A stretch of DNA of 64,000 nt, from positions 233,131 through 297,130 of the forward strand of contig GG745375.1 in NCBI GenBank assembly GCA_000151295.1. The letters run 5' to 3'. Below the pieces are notes generated by a model. It worked only from the letters and a program-made list of their open reading frames with translations, was not told the origin of the DNA and searched no databases. Of the stretch, positions 1 to 12,175 are shown piece after piece. Origin of the DNA: Allomyces macrogynus ATCC 38327 (taxonomy: Eukaryota; Blastocladiomycota; Blastocladiomycetes; Blastocladiales; Blastocladiaceae). How positions within the stretch are numbered: position 1 is the first letter of the stretch; each line of letters begins with the position of its first letter. Both the position numbers and the translations under genes were made by a program.

Positions 1-3000
1 CTGTCGCCGCCGCGTGCGCACGAAGCATACCGAGCCGCATGTCACGCACGAGCTGGCGGTACCGGCGCACGGCGCGCGGGACATAGACTGGTAGCATCAG
101 CCCGCGGCCCGGCTCCTTGCCCTCGCGCGCGACTTGCAACTCCTCGAACTCGACCTGCATCGCCGGTGTCAGCGCGTGCTTGCTTTGCTCGGCCTGTAAG
201 GCCCGGAACCGGCGCATGCGCACGACCCACACCTTGACCGCCGTGTGCACGCGCTCAGGCAGACGAATCGCGTGCCGTTGTTGCTCCTTGCGCATGAGCG
301 CCTCCAGATTCTCCGCGCTTGACCCCGTGCTGGCTGCTGGACCGCGATCCTCGTCCAAGTCCATGCGCCGGATCTCGACCGGCTTCACGGGCGCCGCCGC
401 GGCGCCCTTCTCGCCGTGGCCATAAATGTTGACGTGCCAGACGTTGAGGCTCGGGTACTGCACAACCAACCGTTGCGGCAGCATGCTCAGGTGCGGGTTG
501 AGTTGGAAACGGCCAGAAGTCCCCGGCTCCATGCTGATGCACACAAAGAGGCTCTCGCCGGCGCTCGCGACCTGCGCCAAGTGCACGTTGAACTGGTTCT
601 GTGCCAGCGCCCACCGGTCCACCACGATCGCGCCATACGTCATGGTCGGCGCGAGATGACCGTCTTCATTGAGCAGCAGACCGCGCTCGACCAAGGTGTG
701 CAGGCCGCGCTGCTGCTTCCCAAAGTTGAAGTGGAACAGGAGCTGCAGGACCGCGAGCCGCGTGCGGAACTGGTTCATGCTGAGCTGGTCCGTGAGCTGC
801 GACTCAGCCAGACGCCAAACGGTGTGGTCCTTGGCCAAAATCTTGGAGACCAGGTGCGCCATCGTGACGCACATGTCGTAACACGAGACGGGGATGTGGC
901 GACGACGCGGATAGGCAAACAGCGCCAAGTGTGCGCTAAACAGCGCGGGATCAATCGTGTCGAGCAGCGTCATCAGCCGCTCCGTGAGCACGACCGAGTC
1001 GAAGCGCATGGTGAGCACGAGCAAGAGCGTCGTGGCACGCTCGAGGTGGAACAACAAGTCGAGCACGTCGACGGTCTTGTGCAGCCTTTTCATGGTCAGC
1101 ACTTGACTGAAGCAATCAAAGAGCGCGCGACACCCGTCGTAGAGATGCCAATGCCGAGAGCCGTCCCGCATTTCGTAGGGCAAGTGGATACGTGTTAATC
1201 CCTCGTGCAGTCGGCACAAGAATGCAGGCTGGTCGGGCGGACTGGGAAATTCGCCGTGGTACGAGCCCATCAGGCAGAGTGCGCGCACAACATTGCCGGC
1301 CGCAAAGCCGCTGCCGCTCGACAAATCAAGGAGACCGCGATACGCGACCTGTACCTCGTTGCTCTTGCGAATCTGTGCGAGCTCGACCGCGTTGATGCCC
1401 GAAATTGACGCGGGAAAGAGCGACCGGAACCAGCCAGACGGAGGAGCGGGCAGCGACTGGTCGCCCGTGCGCGACCTGATATCCAGCATCAACTCGAACG
1501 CGGCCAGCTGCAGGTAAAAGCGGTCGAGCGCGGCCTGGTGCCGAGCATCGCGCGTCGCGAGCTTGGCGCCCGCGTGCTCCATGCGTCGAATAATCTTACT
1601 CAAGAAATCGACCAGGATACGGGCAGCGGTGCAAAGACGCTCCGTGAGGGCCTTCGACAAACGCGCGCAAAGTGTTTCCGACTTCACCATGACAAGATCG
1701 CCCTTGACATTGCACTTGGATTCGACTCGAGCAGCGTCTTTTGCGTCGCTCTTTCCGTCTCCTTTCGTGTCCCCCTCGCCGCTTTTCAAGCTGCCTGTCC
1801 CGTGAGCATCGCCAGTGTCGTCAGCTTGAGCGGCTCTTGTTCCCTTGACCTGATCGTCACCCTCACCCTTCGCCTCTACACGAGCGGAGCGCTTCGGCGC
1901 ACGGCGCTTGTTGCCCTTGGCGCCCACTTGAGGAGCGCCTTTCGCTTCGCCAATATCAGCGCCATTGGCGTCGCTCTTGGCATCGACAAGAGCGGGGCGG
2001 CTCGAGTCGCCCTTGCCCGAGTCGTTATTACCGCCGCCCTTGGCGTCGGCATGAGCAGAGTCCTTCTGATCGCCCTTAGCTGCAGCCTTACTGGCACCGG
2101 ACTCAATTTGTAGCGCCTCAAGCACAATATGCGCAGCGAGAACATGGCCGTGCGGCACCGAAATATCCTTTGCGTACGCGAGCAGGGCCGGAAGGATCCC
2201 TTGGCGCGAGTCGAGATGCGCGAGATCCGACAAAAGGTTCAAGTAGACGTTCATGGCGGCCTTGGTGTGCATAAGCATTTCCTGGACGAGATCGACGGTC
2301 CACTCGCCAAACGTCTTGTCGTTGATAAGCGTGCCAATGTATCGGTGGAGAGTGCGGGCGCGAAGCAGTGACATGACCGGCATGATGGTCGCAGCGTCGC
2401 GATCGCTGCACGAAACATTGCCGAGCTTTTCAAGCAATAATTGCGGGAAGTTCGTGTGCGCACCAATGACCTCGAGCGTCGCGACAATGCTACCGCCAAT
2501 GTTGACGCCGCACCTGGCCATTTCGTCCGTGGCCGCCTTGGCGAGTGTCGGCCAGTCGTCGTACTTGCCAATCGCCAGGGCAAGCAAGTGCGGCACGACG
2601 AGCACACGCGCACACAGCGCGGCCTTGACCTGGTCCCCGCTCTTCCCCCATTGCTGCGCGGCCTCAGCCCACTCGTGCATGCGCTCGTAGATGGGCGCGT
2701 TGAGCTCATACTTCTGTTCTTGCACGTTGAGCTGCAGCAGCAGGCTCATGCGGTATCGCTTGAAGAGCCGCTGCTTGGTCGCGCTGTCGAGGAGCTGGGC
2801 AAACCGCTGCACGTTCACGTCGGTCGCATTCTTCTTGAGCGACCGGATCGTGGCGACGCGCGCACACTTTTCCAGGACGGCGGCCGTAACCGTGCCGATT
2901 GCGCCAGACGACGCGTCCACAATCGTCGCGTGCACGAAATCGAGATCGCCCGTGTTCCATGCGGCCTCGAGCGCGTCTTCGAGCGCACCTGTCTTAATGA

Positions 3001-6000
3001 ACATGGCTGTCGCGTCGCGGAACCGCTTCGCGCGCATGAACGCCTCAGCGGCCTTGCTAAACATGCCGAGGTCGACAAACTTGGCGGCGGCTGTTGCGTA
3101 CATGGCCGCTGCCTTTTGCGGACCGCCGTGCCGCGCGCCCTCCTGCTTTTCGGCGTCCTCAAACGCCATGTGCGCCGCGCACAGCGCCATCTTGGTCGTG
3201 TTGCCCGCGCGCTTGAAGCATGTGTGTGCGAGATGGTACTGCATCGAGTCGAACAGCTTAAGCCCTTGTTGCTCCCACAAGACCGGGTCAGACTCGCGCG
3301 TGAACGTCAAGATCGAATCAATGAGCGAATCGCGCCGGACGAGCGTCTCGTCGGCGAGCATTTTGAGCAGCGTATTGCCCTCGCCGCGCTCCTCGTAGAT
3401 CCATAGCCCCTCCTTGGCGCGCGTCACGGCCACATAGAGCAGCTTGAGCTCGTGTGCGAGCGTCGCGTGTTCCATCGGGTCGATGTGCTGCCCCTTGGCG
3501 AGCAGCTTCCACTTTTTGAACGGCGACGTCGAGACAAGATTGAACAGCAGCACGTCGTTGAACTCGAGCCCCTTGGACTCGAAAATGGTCAGCACTTGGC
3601 CGTCTTCGAGTTCGTGTCGCCGCATCATTTGCAAGACGCGCTCCTTTTCGTTGTCGTCCCGGACCAAGAAGGCCTGCGACGCGCCAAGACTGCACCGCCG
3701 CGACGACGTGCCAAAAACTTGTCGAATGAACGCGTCCTCGTCGCCATGGAACAGGAACGGCAACGGGCCGTCGTTGAGCGCCTTTTCCGGCTCGAGCTGG
3801 TCAATCGAATGTGGGAAATGCTTGACGAGCAGCTCCACGAGCCGCGCCGCCAGCTGCAGCACGCCGACATGCGTGCGGAAATTCTGTGTGAGCGTGTGCA
3901 GCGGCGGGACCTTGGCCTTGCGATAGGACCACTCTTGGATCCGGTTCAGAAACTCGCTGTAGAAGGTGGCCTTCATGTCCTGGAACCGGAACGCCGAGCA
4001 GGTAATCGTCTGCGCCGTGTCGCCCGCAAATAAAAACCCGTCCGGGTTCGCGCAAATCAGACTGAGCAGCGCGATTTGCGCCATGGACAAGTCCTGCGCC
4101 TCGTCGACATAGACATACTCGATGTCGCGCGGCACCTCAGACCCGCGCGCGTAAATGTGCCGCACGACGTCGGCCATGTCCCATTCATGCCGTGCACGCT
4201 TCTTGCGCGCGTACCAGACGTAGCCGTTGTAGATGGTCGCGCGGTCCGAGTTGGAGAGCGTCGACGTGCGATACGCGGCCAGACCAATGTACCCGTCCTT
4301 GGTGAGCACGCCCATGGGCGACTGCAGCGCCTCGAGCGACCCGCAAATGACGCCCTGGATCTGGGTCCACAAGTACGCCGGGTCAAATGCACGCACGGGC
4401 TTGGGCAGCAGCGGGTAGTAGGCGCGCTCGAAACGGCCAAAGTCGACGGCCTTGTCCTTGCGATGCAGGCCAATTGGATGGTCGGAATCAAGGTCGTCAT
4501 CATGATCCCACTCGTCCTGGAGCTCGTCGACGTCGCCATCATTGTTCTCCACCGCGCCAGTGCCTCGAACAGTCTCGTCTTGGTCTTCATCCACAATGGC
4601 CGCAAACACACGCTCGTGCTGGAAGAACGGCTGCGTTAAACGCGAATCGAGCCAGTCGACGACGTTGCCCCACGATGCGATGCGTGGTGCACTCTTCTTG
4701 GCCATATCCTCGCTGACTTCCGGCAGCAGCTTGCTGTACTTTTCGTACTGCGTTTGCAAGTTAGCCGCGAGCGTCGGCGACAACGTGAGCAGCAGCTGCG
4801 TGAGCGGCTCGTCGGCCGATCCGCGCTTGCGATAAACGTGCTCGCGCTGCCACAACTTGAGCAGCATGACCGTTGTCTTGCCCGTGCCGCTCCGCCCGAT
4901 ACAGAACATGCTGCCCTCCTGGCGCACGAGCTCCTTTTCCTGCGGCGTCAAGTCGCATAGCAGATCAAATTCGTGCAGCGCCTCGACCGACTCGACGGCA
5001 AACTTTTCCCAGAGCGCGTGGTTGAGCTGATACGACTTGATGAGCTCGAGCTGGCTCGCCGACGTGTTCTCGGCGAGATCCACTTCAGTGCAGGTGCTGC
5101 GGCGCAGCGTGCGCATAAACTCGAACCCGCCCGGCACCGTCGTGGGCATGTAAACGTCGTCCTTCCCTGGAGACCGCTTGACCTTGCGGCACACGGCAAT
5201 GTACTTGTCCGAGTGATTGCCGAGCGCGGAGCGCGCCTGCTGAACGCCCTGTGCGATGCCGGACCGCGGCCCGAGCCACCAAAACTTGATAATCTGCTTG
5301 ACGCTGTCCTTGACGCCACGCAGCGCCAGACTCCAAACAAACGCGTACTTGCCGGCCTCACCCGTGACGAGCATGTTGCTGAGATTGCCCGACGACTGCT
5401 TGCCGGTAAACCGCACGCCAAACTTGCCATCGAGCACGCGCACCATCTTGCGGATCACGGCCGCGCGGTCGTCGATCGCCATGCGCCGCATCGTCTCCAC
5501 CATTTGGTGCGACCACGACGACTCCCAGACGGCGCCCTCAAAGTTGAGAAAATGAGACTGGCCGCGCGATTTCACGGTCGCAGCCGCGGCCGCAACAGGA
5601 GCCGATCGGCGCGCGGACGGACGGGCAGCCACCGCGCCCGTCGCGCTTTCAATCAACTTTTCGACCTTGGCCGCCACGACCACAGCCTGGACCTCGTTGT
5701 AAAACGGGAGCCGCGACGCGTCGAGCAGAAGGTCACGCGAATGCGCGTCCATGATGAGCCTTTTCCACACCTCGCGCTTGAGCAGCGTCTCAGCGTGCCC
5801 GACTATCCAGCACGAGTACTTCGCGCGCGTGATGGCCACATTGAGTCGCCGTGGATCGCCGAGAAACCCGATGTTGCCCTTGCTGTTGGACCGCACGCAC
5901 GAGAAAATGATAATGTCGCGCTCTTGGCCTTGGAACCCGTCAATCGAGTTGATGCTCACCACAAGCTTGCCCTTGATCACGAGCATATTGTGCCGCGCGT

Positions 6001-8568
6001 TCGTCTCGACGACGCGCGTTCCCGGCACCTTGGCGAGCACCGTCTGCAGCAGCTTGCACTGGTCGGTATATGGCGCAATGACCCCGACCTCGACACGCGT
6101 GCCACCCGGCAACGTCGCTGCCACGGACATGAGCATCTTCTTGATGTACTCGGCCTCGATCGGGTTCGAGTACGACAGAGACACGGGGCCGAGCGACTCG
6201 GTGCCCTCGACGTCAATGAACAAGTACGGCGCGAGATGTTCGCCCATGCCGTGCCATGAACGGTCAAACCGGCCAAGTTTGGTGTAGTCGACGTGGTCCT
6301 TGAGCATCCCCGCGTAGAATTGCTGCTGCGGGAACGCGGAGATGCGCGGGTGCATGCGGTACTGCGTGTCAAGAAAGACGGTCGGGTACCCAATCGCCTT
6401 GAGCCGCTCCAGCGTCGACCGGTCGTACTTGCCCTGCTTGGCCACGTCCGAGGTTACGACCGATGGTAGCTGCCGGTCGTCGCCGACGAGCACCATCCGC
6501 CGCAGCTTCGGGAGCTGCAAGAGCAGGGACGTATCGCCCTCGACGAGCTGCGCAGCCTCGTCGACAATCACGGTCTGAATGGTGCCCTTGATGCGTACCG
6601 ACGACGAGACGGTCGAGAACCAGACCTTCGCGTGTTGGCTCATTTCCTGGTCCGACATGCCACACAGTACAATGATCGAGTGCAGCGCGCCGTAGATGCG
6701 CCCAAGCCGGTCCTCGATGCGCTTCTTGGTCGCCAAGAACTGGGACACGGCCGGGTCGTATGATCGTGCCAGCGTACGTTGATCAAACGAGTTCGAGATG
6801 GACAAAATGTACTGCGTCGATACGGTCCGGACGGCCGCCGCCTTGTCCACCAGGTCCTTGAGCCGCTTGCAGACGCGTTCCACGAAATAAGCGGCCTCAT
6901 CCACGTGCTTATTCTGCAGCAGCGCCGTCGGTACTGCGTGCTCGACGGCATCAATGCCTGCGTGGATCTTCCCCCACTCGACAACCCAGTCGTTGAGTGT
7001 GGCGAGGTAATAATCCCACATCGCGTCCATTTCGCGCATTCCAACGGGCACGGCCGTCTTGCCCTTGTGCTCTTGTTCGGCGACGTGATCAGCCCAGACG
7101 CGGTCAAACCCATGCAGGAGCGCGTTCGTCGCCGTGCAGGCCGCATCAATCGCGACGCGCAGCGCGCGCAAACGGTGCACGCGGTCCTCGACAAAAATGA
7201 GCCGCAGGTCGTTGTCGAGCCCAAGTCGTGTCGCATTTCCGACAAGTGCCATGTCTCCAAGGCGGAACGGCAAGTCGCTGCCCATGTCCTCACGCGCGTG
7301 CCGCGTAAACTGGATGAGCCGCTTAGCCGTCTCGGTCGCGGCCATGTTGGTTGGACCCGTGACGAGGCACCGCTCGCCTTGGTCGAGCAACTGCACAAGC
7401 ATGCCGAGAATAGTACTGGTCTTGCCTTCAATGGTGGACCACCAGTTGTATCAGTGCACGGCCAATCATCATCGCAAAATGAGCGAAAGCGAAGCGTACC
7501 CGTGCCAGGCGGGCCCTCCACGACAAACACCTTTTGCTGGGTCGCCGACACCACATTCGAAATGGCGTGCATTTGTGCCGCGTTGAGCTTCAAATTAATG
7601 AGCCACCGATGCCGTCCGTACATGCCCGCAGACAGCGCAAATGACCGGAGCTCGCGCTCAACCGCCGTCAAATCGCGCGGCGGATCGAGCACGGCGCGCA
7701 GCAGCGGCTTGTCGTGCATGGCGTTCCACCTGGAAAGCTCATGGAGCGCGCTGTGCGTGCGGCTCGTGCCCGTGATTTGGCCGAGCACGATCAGGTGCAG
7801 ATCCGAGTCCCCAAGCACCTCGACGGACCCAGAACGCGCATGGAACGCGACACGAACACGCAAATTGGGCCTGGTCGTGACCCACACGTCCATGTCGGGC
7901 GCCGACGACAAGAGTGCGATCACGTACGCGCCGTCGTGCATCACTTGGTCAAGCTGCGGGTACCGCCCAACCACGGCGAGCGTGCCCGGCGTGAGCAGGT
8001 CGCGGTCGACGCGTGGATCAATGACCTCGACCTCCGTCGAGTAAGTCACATAAGTCGAGCGATTCTCAGGTTGAGTGCTGCGCTTCGCCGACTTGCCAAG
8101 AGAGTACGCGGGCGGGCCCGCGCCCTGGACGTGCTGCTCAATGCGGGCGGCCATGGCATGGCGAAACTCTTCGAGGAACAGCGGGAGCTGCAGGTGCGCG
8201 TACTCGGCGGGCGAAATGAACCGGTCGGGCAGGTGCTCTAGGTGCGCGTAATGGAGTGGTCAGATTCACCATGCGCGCCCTTCCCTTGTGGGTGTTCGCT
8301 GCGGCGATTGTTCATCCAGCGTACCCAGCGCGTTCCCTTGGTGGTCGACCAGGCTCAACTTGTCGCGCGGCGCCAGAAACGCGTCAAGCGAGTCGAGTAA
8401 CAAAAGCTCGTCGGCGAGCTTGTCCGCGCGTGCGAGTCGGGACATCAGGTCGTTCGGCAGGTAGCCGACGTTGCTGCCATAATGGTCCAGCATTTTCTGC
8501 TGGTCGGTCGTGTTCAAGACACGATCACCGACTGTGGGGCGTGCCGTGCCGGCTCTGGCGCCGATCAT
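1..8568 (-). CDS. Dual SF1 helicase: UPF1-like plus UvrD/TRANK1-like, C-terminus off the window
   Basis: At least 2,800 residues, reading open to the left edge. Exons by eye: 8568-8325, 8237-7500 and 7425 to the edge. The 87-nt and 74-nt introns restore NALEHLPDRF and GPPGTGKTST. The first helicase is UPF1/SEN1-like: Walker A GPPGTGK (about residue 325), DEAAQ (about 613), GDDRQLP, QYRMHP, then FQGQERDIII and RRLNVAITRAK. The second is UvrD-like as in TRANK1: GRSGTGKTT (about 1175), VDEAQD (about 1435), GDTAQT, QNFRTH, ESKGLEF and YVAVTRAK. A long helical, TPR-like region follows with A/K/D-rich low complexity near 1,750-2,100. Both motif sets look intact, so ATPase or helicase activity on RNA or DNA is expected; the substrate is unknown. 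The start at 8568 is the first plausible ATG, and an earlier exon is possible. No stop was seen in the frame from 7425 to 1. Confidence 0.85.
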
Positions 8569-9358
8569 GGTTGCGCGCCGAGAGTTGTTGGTTCCGCTGT
8601 GGTGGAGGACGTCGTCACGTCTTGATCGCAGTCGCAAATGGTGCTCGTATCAGCGCAGGTGCGATGGATGAGAGAGAAGATGCACGCGCTGCGCGAGGAA
8701 GCATGTCGGCATCGCTCTGGTGGCCTTGATCACGCTGAGCAAAAAGCTCGACCTTGGCCATGCGAACGCGGCTTTCGGACAACTTGTGGACAAGAAGGAA
8801 CAGTATCGGTTCTGAACGAGGAATGCACTGGCCGCGCGATGTTGTTGAATTATTCGATAACCATTCACCGCGCTTGCATGGGAACAAGGACGACGTGCAA
8901 GCTGGCCATTCAACATCGTGGTAATTTCTTCAGTTACAGCTGACCCTTGTGGCGTGACCATGAGATATCATGGCCGCAAATATCATTGACTGCAAGAAGT
9001 TCGCTGGCCCTGCACGCCTGGCACAAGTATTCTGCATGTTCATCTAGTCTTGAAATCTCTTTTTCATTTGATCTATGGAGGAGAAGACACTTCGCTGATT
9101 GGACATCAATTGCTCGTTGGCAAAATAAACAGGACATGCAAACATGCACATCGCCACATGCACAAATAAACACTGCCATCCGCAGTGATCCACCATCGCA
9201 CATCCAGAATTTTCTGCTCCTTTTGACGCCACTGATCAGCATCGCTGATCCGCCGCTGGCCAACTAACGTGGACACTTACGTGGCAAAATTGGGCAAGCC
9301 ACTTTCATGGGCGCAGTCACTCGCGTTTAGTCGGCGAAGCAGGATCCACCTTCCAGGA
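8569..9358. other. Intergenic region, no gene supported
   Basis: About 0.8 kb between the divergent helicase and bZIP genes. It probably holds the promoters of both. The short frames on either strand lack motifs, codon bias or splice logic. An additional 5' exon of the helicase cannot be excluded here. Confidence 0.5.
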
Positions 9359-9365
9359 TATAAAA
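9359..9365 (+). promoter_or_regulatory. TATA box of the bZIP gene
   Basis: TATAAAA in the context ggatataaaaccc, 234 bp upstream of the chosen bZIP start codon. Transcription would begin near 9390, giving a leader of about 200 nt with two upstream AUGs. It also argues against a start upstream of this point, although the frame is open back to 9269. Confidence 0.65.
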
Positions 9366-9525
9366 CCCGCCGATCACCCACAAAAATTCTCCAGCGACTC
9401 AGTTCGTCTTTGTCAAGCTTCTTCCGCGCTCAATCCGGCTTTGGTGCGTCTCTTCTCCACTCGCTGCCCTGCACGCACGCACCACAATTGCATCGCGCGC
9501 ACAGTGTGCACCGCGTCCTGCAGCG

Positions 9526-9588
9526 ATGCGATGTGCACAGTCTGTTCAGTCCGCTCATCGCAAGTTTGCTCAATTCCCGCCCACCTAG
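9526..9588 (+). promoter_or_regulatory. Upstream ORF 1 in the bZIP leader
   Basis: This is the first AUG downstream of the TATA box. It opens a 20-codon frame that stops (TAG, 9586-9588) four bases before the bZIP start codon at 9593. A second AUG at 9531, in another frame, reads through the bZIP start and stops at 9791. The bZIP AUG is therefore the third AUG of the leader, although it has the best context (caccATGg). This arrangement resembles the translational control known for GCN4, CPC1 and ATF4. Regulation here is inferred, not shown. Confidence 0.5.
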
Positions 9589-9592
9589 CACC

Positions 9593-10513
9593 ATGGCGCA
9601 CGTCCCTCAGCAGCACCACCGCACCGGTCCTCAGGACCCGACGCATGGTGGACTCAAGGGCCATGAACAGTCTGGCACAACCACGATCGACTTGCTCGCA
9701 CCAGCGTTCACCAATCAGCAGCCTGAAATGCTGTTGCCCAAGCCAGGTCTTGCCCCCAAGGAGCAAGGTCCGCTCGAAACCGGCGATTTGAGCAACACCC
9801 CTCAAGGGAACCACTACCAACTGTCGCCCAGGGAAGTGGCCAAGTTCCCTGCTCCGTTGTCATCTCTCGCTGACGGGCTGCCGGAATGGGAAAGTCGTGA
9901 GGTGGTGGGGCCAGATGCGGCCACCGAGGCGGCTGGCGCACATCCGATCACGGTGGCGGGGACGCATCACACGGTCGATGCCTTGGCGTCAGGCATGGCA
10001 GCGCCTACCGCGTCGGCATTGCCGAGCACGAGCACGATCGATCTCGCGACGCCCAAGAAGACCCACATGGTTCCTGGTGTCTCCAGTGTGCAGCCGTATC
10101 CGGCTCATTTAGCCAAGCCTGGCGATCCGACGAAGCCAGCGCGCGGTCGTCCTTGCGCCATCACCCCGCAAGATGAGGCCACGCGCGTCAAGAAGGCAAT
10201 ACTGAAGCGGAGGAATGTTGAACATGCCCGCAAGCACCGCGCGCGGAAGGCAGCTGCCCTCGAGGGCACCAGTACTGCGCTCAACGAAATGCAGGTGCGC
10301 TTCGGCGTGCTGTGCTGGCAGTATGTGGCGCTCTCGGCTGAGCGTGACACGAACGTGCGCCAGGCCAAGGCCAAGGAAATCTCACTCTGCAACGACATTA
10401 CCACGATCACAACCCAGCGCAACACGCTGTTGGCCGAAAATGCCAAGCTCAACGAAAAGATTCGTGATCTCGAGATGGAGCTTTTGTTCACTGAGCTCAC
10501 AAACTGCAAGTAG
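9593..10513 (+). CDS. bZIP transcription factor, GCN4/AP-1-like basic region
   Basis: 306 residues, single exon. The N-terminal 190 residues are rich in Pro, Thr and Ala with scattered acidic residues, as in activation domains. The basic region near residues 205-222 contains RRNVEHARKHRARK. It fits the bZIP N-x3-A-R-x2-R pattern and is close to the GCN4 type (RNTEAARRSRARK). About 75 residues of predicted coiled coil follow to the C-terminus (ERDTNVRQAKAKE, then NTLLAENAKLNEKIRDLEME), longer than the GCN4 zipper. A nuclear DNA-binding dimer is expected. The start at 9593 was chosen for its caccATGgcg context and its position downstream of the TATA box. Family membership is clear; orthology to GCN4/CPC1 is suggested by the basic region and the uORF leader but not proven. 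Confidence 0.8.
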   Translation: MAHVPQQHHRTGPQDPTHGGLKGHEQSGTTTIDLLAPAFTNQQPEMLLPKPGLAPKEQGPLETGDLSNTPQGNHYQLSPREVAKFPAPLSSLADGLPEWESREVVGPDAATEAAGAHPITVAGTHHTVDALASGMAAPTASALPSTSTIDLATPKKTHMVPGVSSVQPYPAHLAKPGDPTKPARGRPCAITPQDEATRVKKAILKRRNVEHARKHRARKAAALEGTSTALNEMQVRFGVLCWQYVALSAERDTNVRQAKAKEISLCNDITTITTQRNTLLAENAKLNEKIRDLEMELLFTELTNCK

Positions 10514-10955
10514 TTCGCGCAGCAAGAACAGTCGGTCGCATTTGCGATGTTGTATTTGGTTGCGGCTGTTGTCGATGTTATTTTGTCCGCAATTGCCCTC
10601 TGAATATATTATGAGCTCTGTGCTTTGAATTTTGGAACTTTGGTAGTCGGGCATTGCATGCGCTCGAAAGTATCGCCCTTCGTTGTGCGGCCGTGTCGTC
10701 TCATGCCAGGTCTGACTTCCAGTTGCATGCAAGGCCCAACATCAACACGAGAGCGCAGCTCCGTATTCGTTCAATGGCCATCTGAGAAGGCAAACGAAAC
10801 GCAGCCGCAGGAGTAACAGAAAAGGTGCAGTTACAAAATAAGAAATGACGTTCGTACTTAAAAAACCACCTCCGGAGCGCCAGACCGCCGCTGCAGGTCC
10901 GCAACCATCAAATTGGGCGTTTCCACCCAAAGGAGCCGTGGTGCGCATCCGCTGC
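10514..10955. other. 3' flank of the bZIP gene, no gene seen
   Basis: About 440 bp containing the bZIP 3' untranslated region. AT-rich stretches such as gaatatattatgagc near 10600 could help form mRNA ends. No open frame with recognisable content. Confidence 0.4.
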
Positions 10956-11432
10956 TCACATCCCCAGCGTCAACTCGACCACGCACATGTGAAGTAGATC
11001 AGCAACGCCTTCATTGACCGGCTCGACTGCGTGAAACAGCAGCTCCTTGTTCGCATCACAAAGCTCAACGGCATCCATCGAGTTTGCCGCATCCATTGCG
11101 CGGAGTACGGCCAGACGCACAGGACGCACGTGAGTGCGGTCGCACAGACCGCGTTGTTTCGTGGCAAACCGCGGGCCGAATTGACCAGCGACAAGGCTCG
11201 CAAGAGTGTTGAATACGATAGTAGGGTCGGACGCGGGAAGCTAGTGCAACTTGGTGAACGCGTCGGGCGACCAAAGGATCGACCATTGTGCAGCCGTCTC
11301 GCCACGTGCCGTGAGCGTGTCCGCCAGAGCGAGTGATGCCATGATGCTGGCGTTTGAATTGCGGTTGATGATGTTGGCTGTGTAAGTGATGTTGAGCGGG
11401 GTTTGGCTGGGAGAATCGATGTCGAAAAGCAA
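10956..11432 (-). pseudogene. Gene fragment of unknown family with an in-frame stop
   Basis: One minus-strand frame reads from about 11432 to a TGA at 10956-10958 and is interrupted once by TAG at 11241-11243. Both halves have natural-looking composition (63 and 94 codons): SNASIMASLALADTLTARGE before the stop and DPTIVFNTLASLVAGQFG after it. They are rich in Ala, Leu and small helical segments and vaguely resemble ARM/HEAT-type repeats, but I do not recognise the family. A TGA lies just upstream of the frame and no ATG fits, so the 5' end is missing or spliced. I found no intron of the right phase that removes the TAG. A decayed fragment is most likely; a missed splice site or a sequencing error are alternatives. 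Confidence 0.35.
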
Positions 11433-12175
11433 GTGCGGGCGTGCAAGAGAGCGCCATCAAGAGCCATCGCATTACAATGTTTGGCAGGTGTGGCCATGCT
11501 CTCTCTCAACATATGTCATTCAACATCAGGACGAGAGCATTCCATGCTTGCTCTCTCCATGGCGAACAATGCAAGCTTACAAACCTCAGACGCGCACGGC
11601 TTGCGCAAGGGCGTGGCATCGATCCAACACAGTACTTTGCTGGATTCACAACCAGGCTGGCCCTTGTTGCTACTCAGGCACCAGAGTATCAGCCAGCGCG
11701 CGGTGGTAACATGGTGTGTGAAGACGAGCGGAAGTGTTGGTGCATGTTGACGCGGCGAACTCGATAAAGATGACGAACACAGAGCATGAGCGACCGCCAC
11801 GCGCTCCATGCGGGCGCTGTGATCCACGCTGACCCTGCCCTCCCTTCCACAAACCAAGCGTCCAACATCGCAGCATGCATTTCGCGCTCCACGACCGTGC
11901 GCTCCAAAATGGCCAAACATCCAGGCAGGCAAACAAACGCATCAACAGCACAAGGGCACAAAATCGCGCACGGCCCGGCCCAAGGGGACACGGCACCGCA
12001 GGCAAGGAGAGAGGGGAGAGGTGAGGAGAGCATGGATCAAACACTGCAAGTCAACGGAATCAACACAAAACGAACAAGGAATGAATGGGAGAGAACACAG
12101 TACAACAACAACAACAACAAAAAAAAAGAATGCAATACTATAGATCATCATCCTCGTCGTCGGGGGCCACTACCA
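11433..12175. other. Intergenic, with a small ACA/A microsatellite
   Basis: About 740 bp. An ACA repeat (12102-12120) runs into an A-tract (to 12127), just past the 3' end of the membrane-protein gene. Other open frames here are short and lack recognisable content. Confidence 0.45.

Noticed and set aside
416..1198. Long plus-strand frames over 1-8241 (for example 416-1198, 2441-3406, 4973-6259)
   Set aside because: They are antisense shadows of the helicase gene. The minus strand carries ordered helicase motifs in one unbroken frame, and the plus frames have none.
9269..9592. N-terminal extension of the bZIP protein
   Set aside because: The open frame upstream of 9593 begins at GTG and lies partly upstream of the TATA box.
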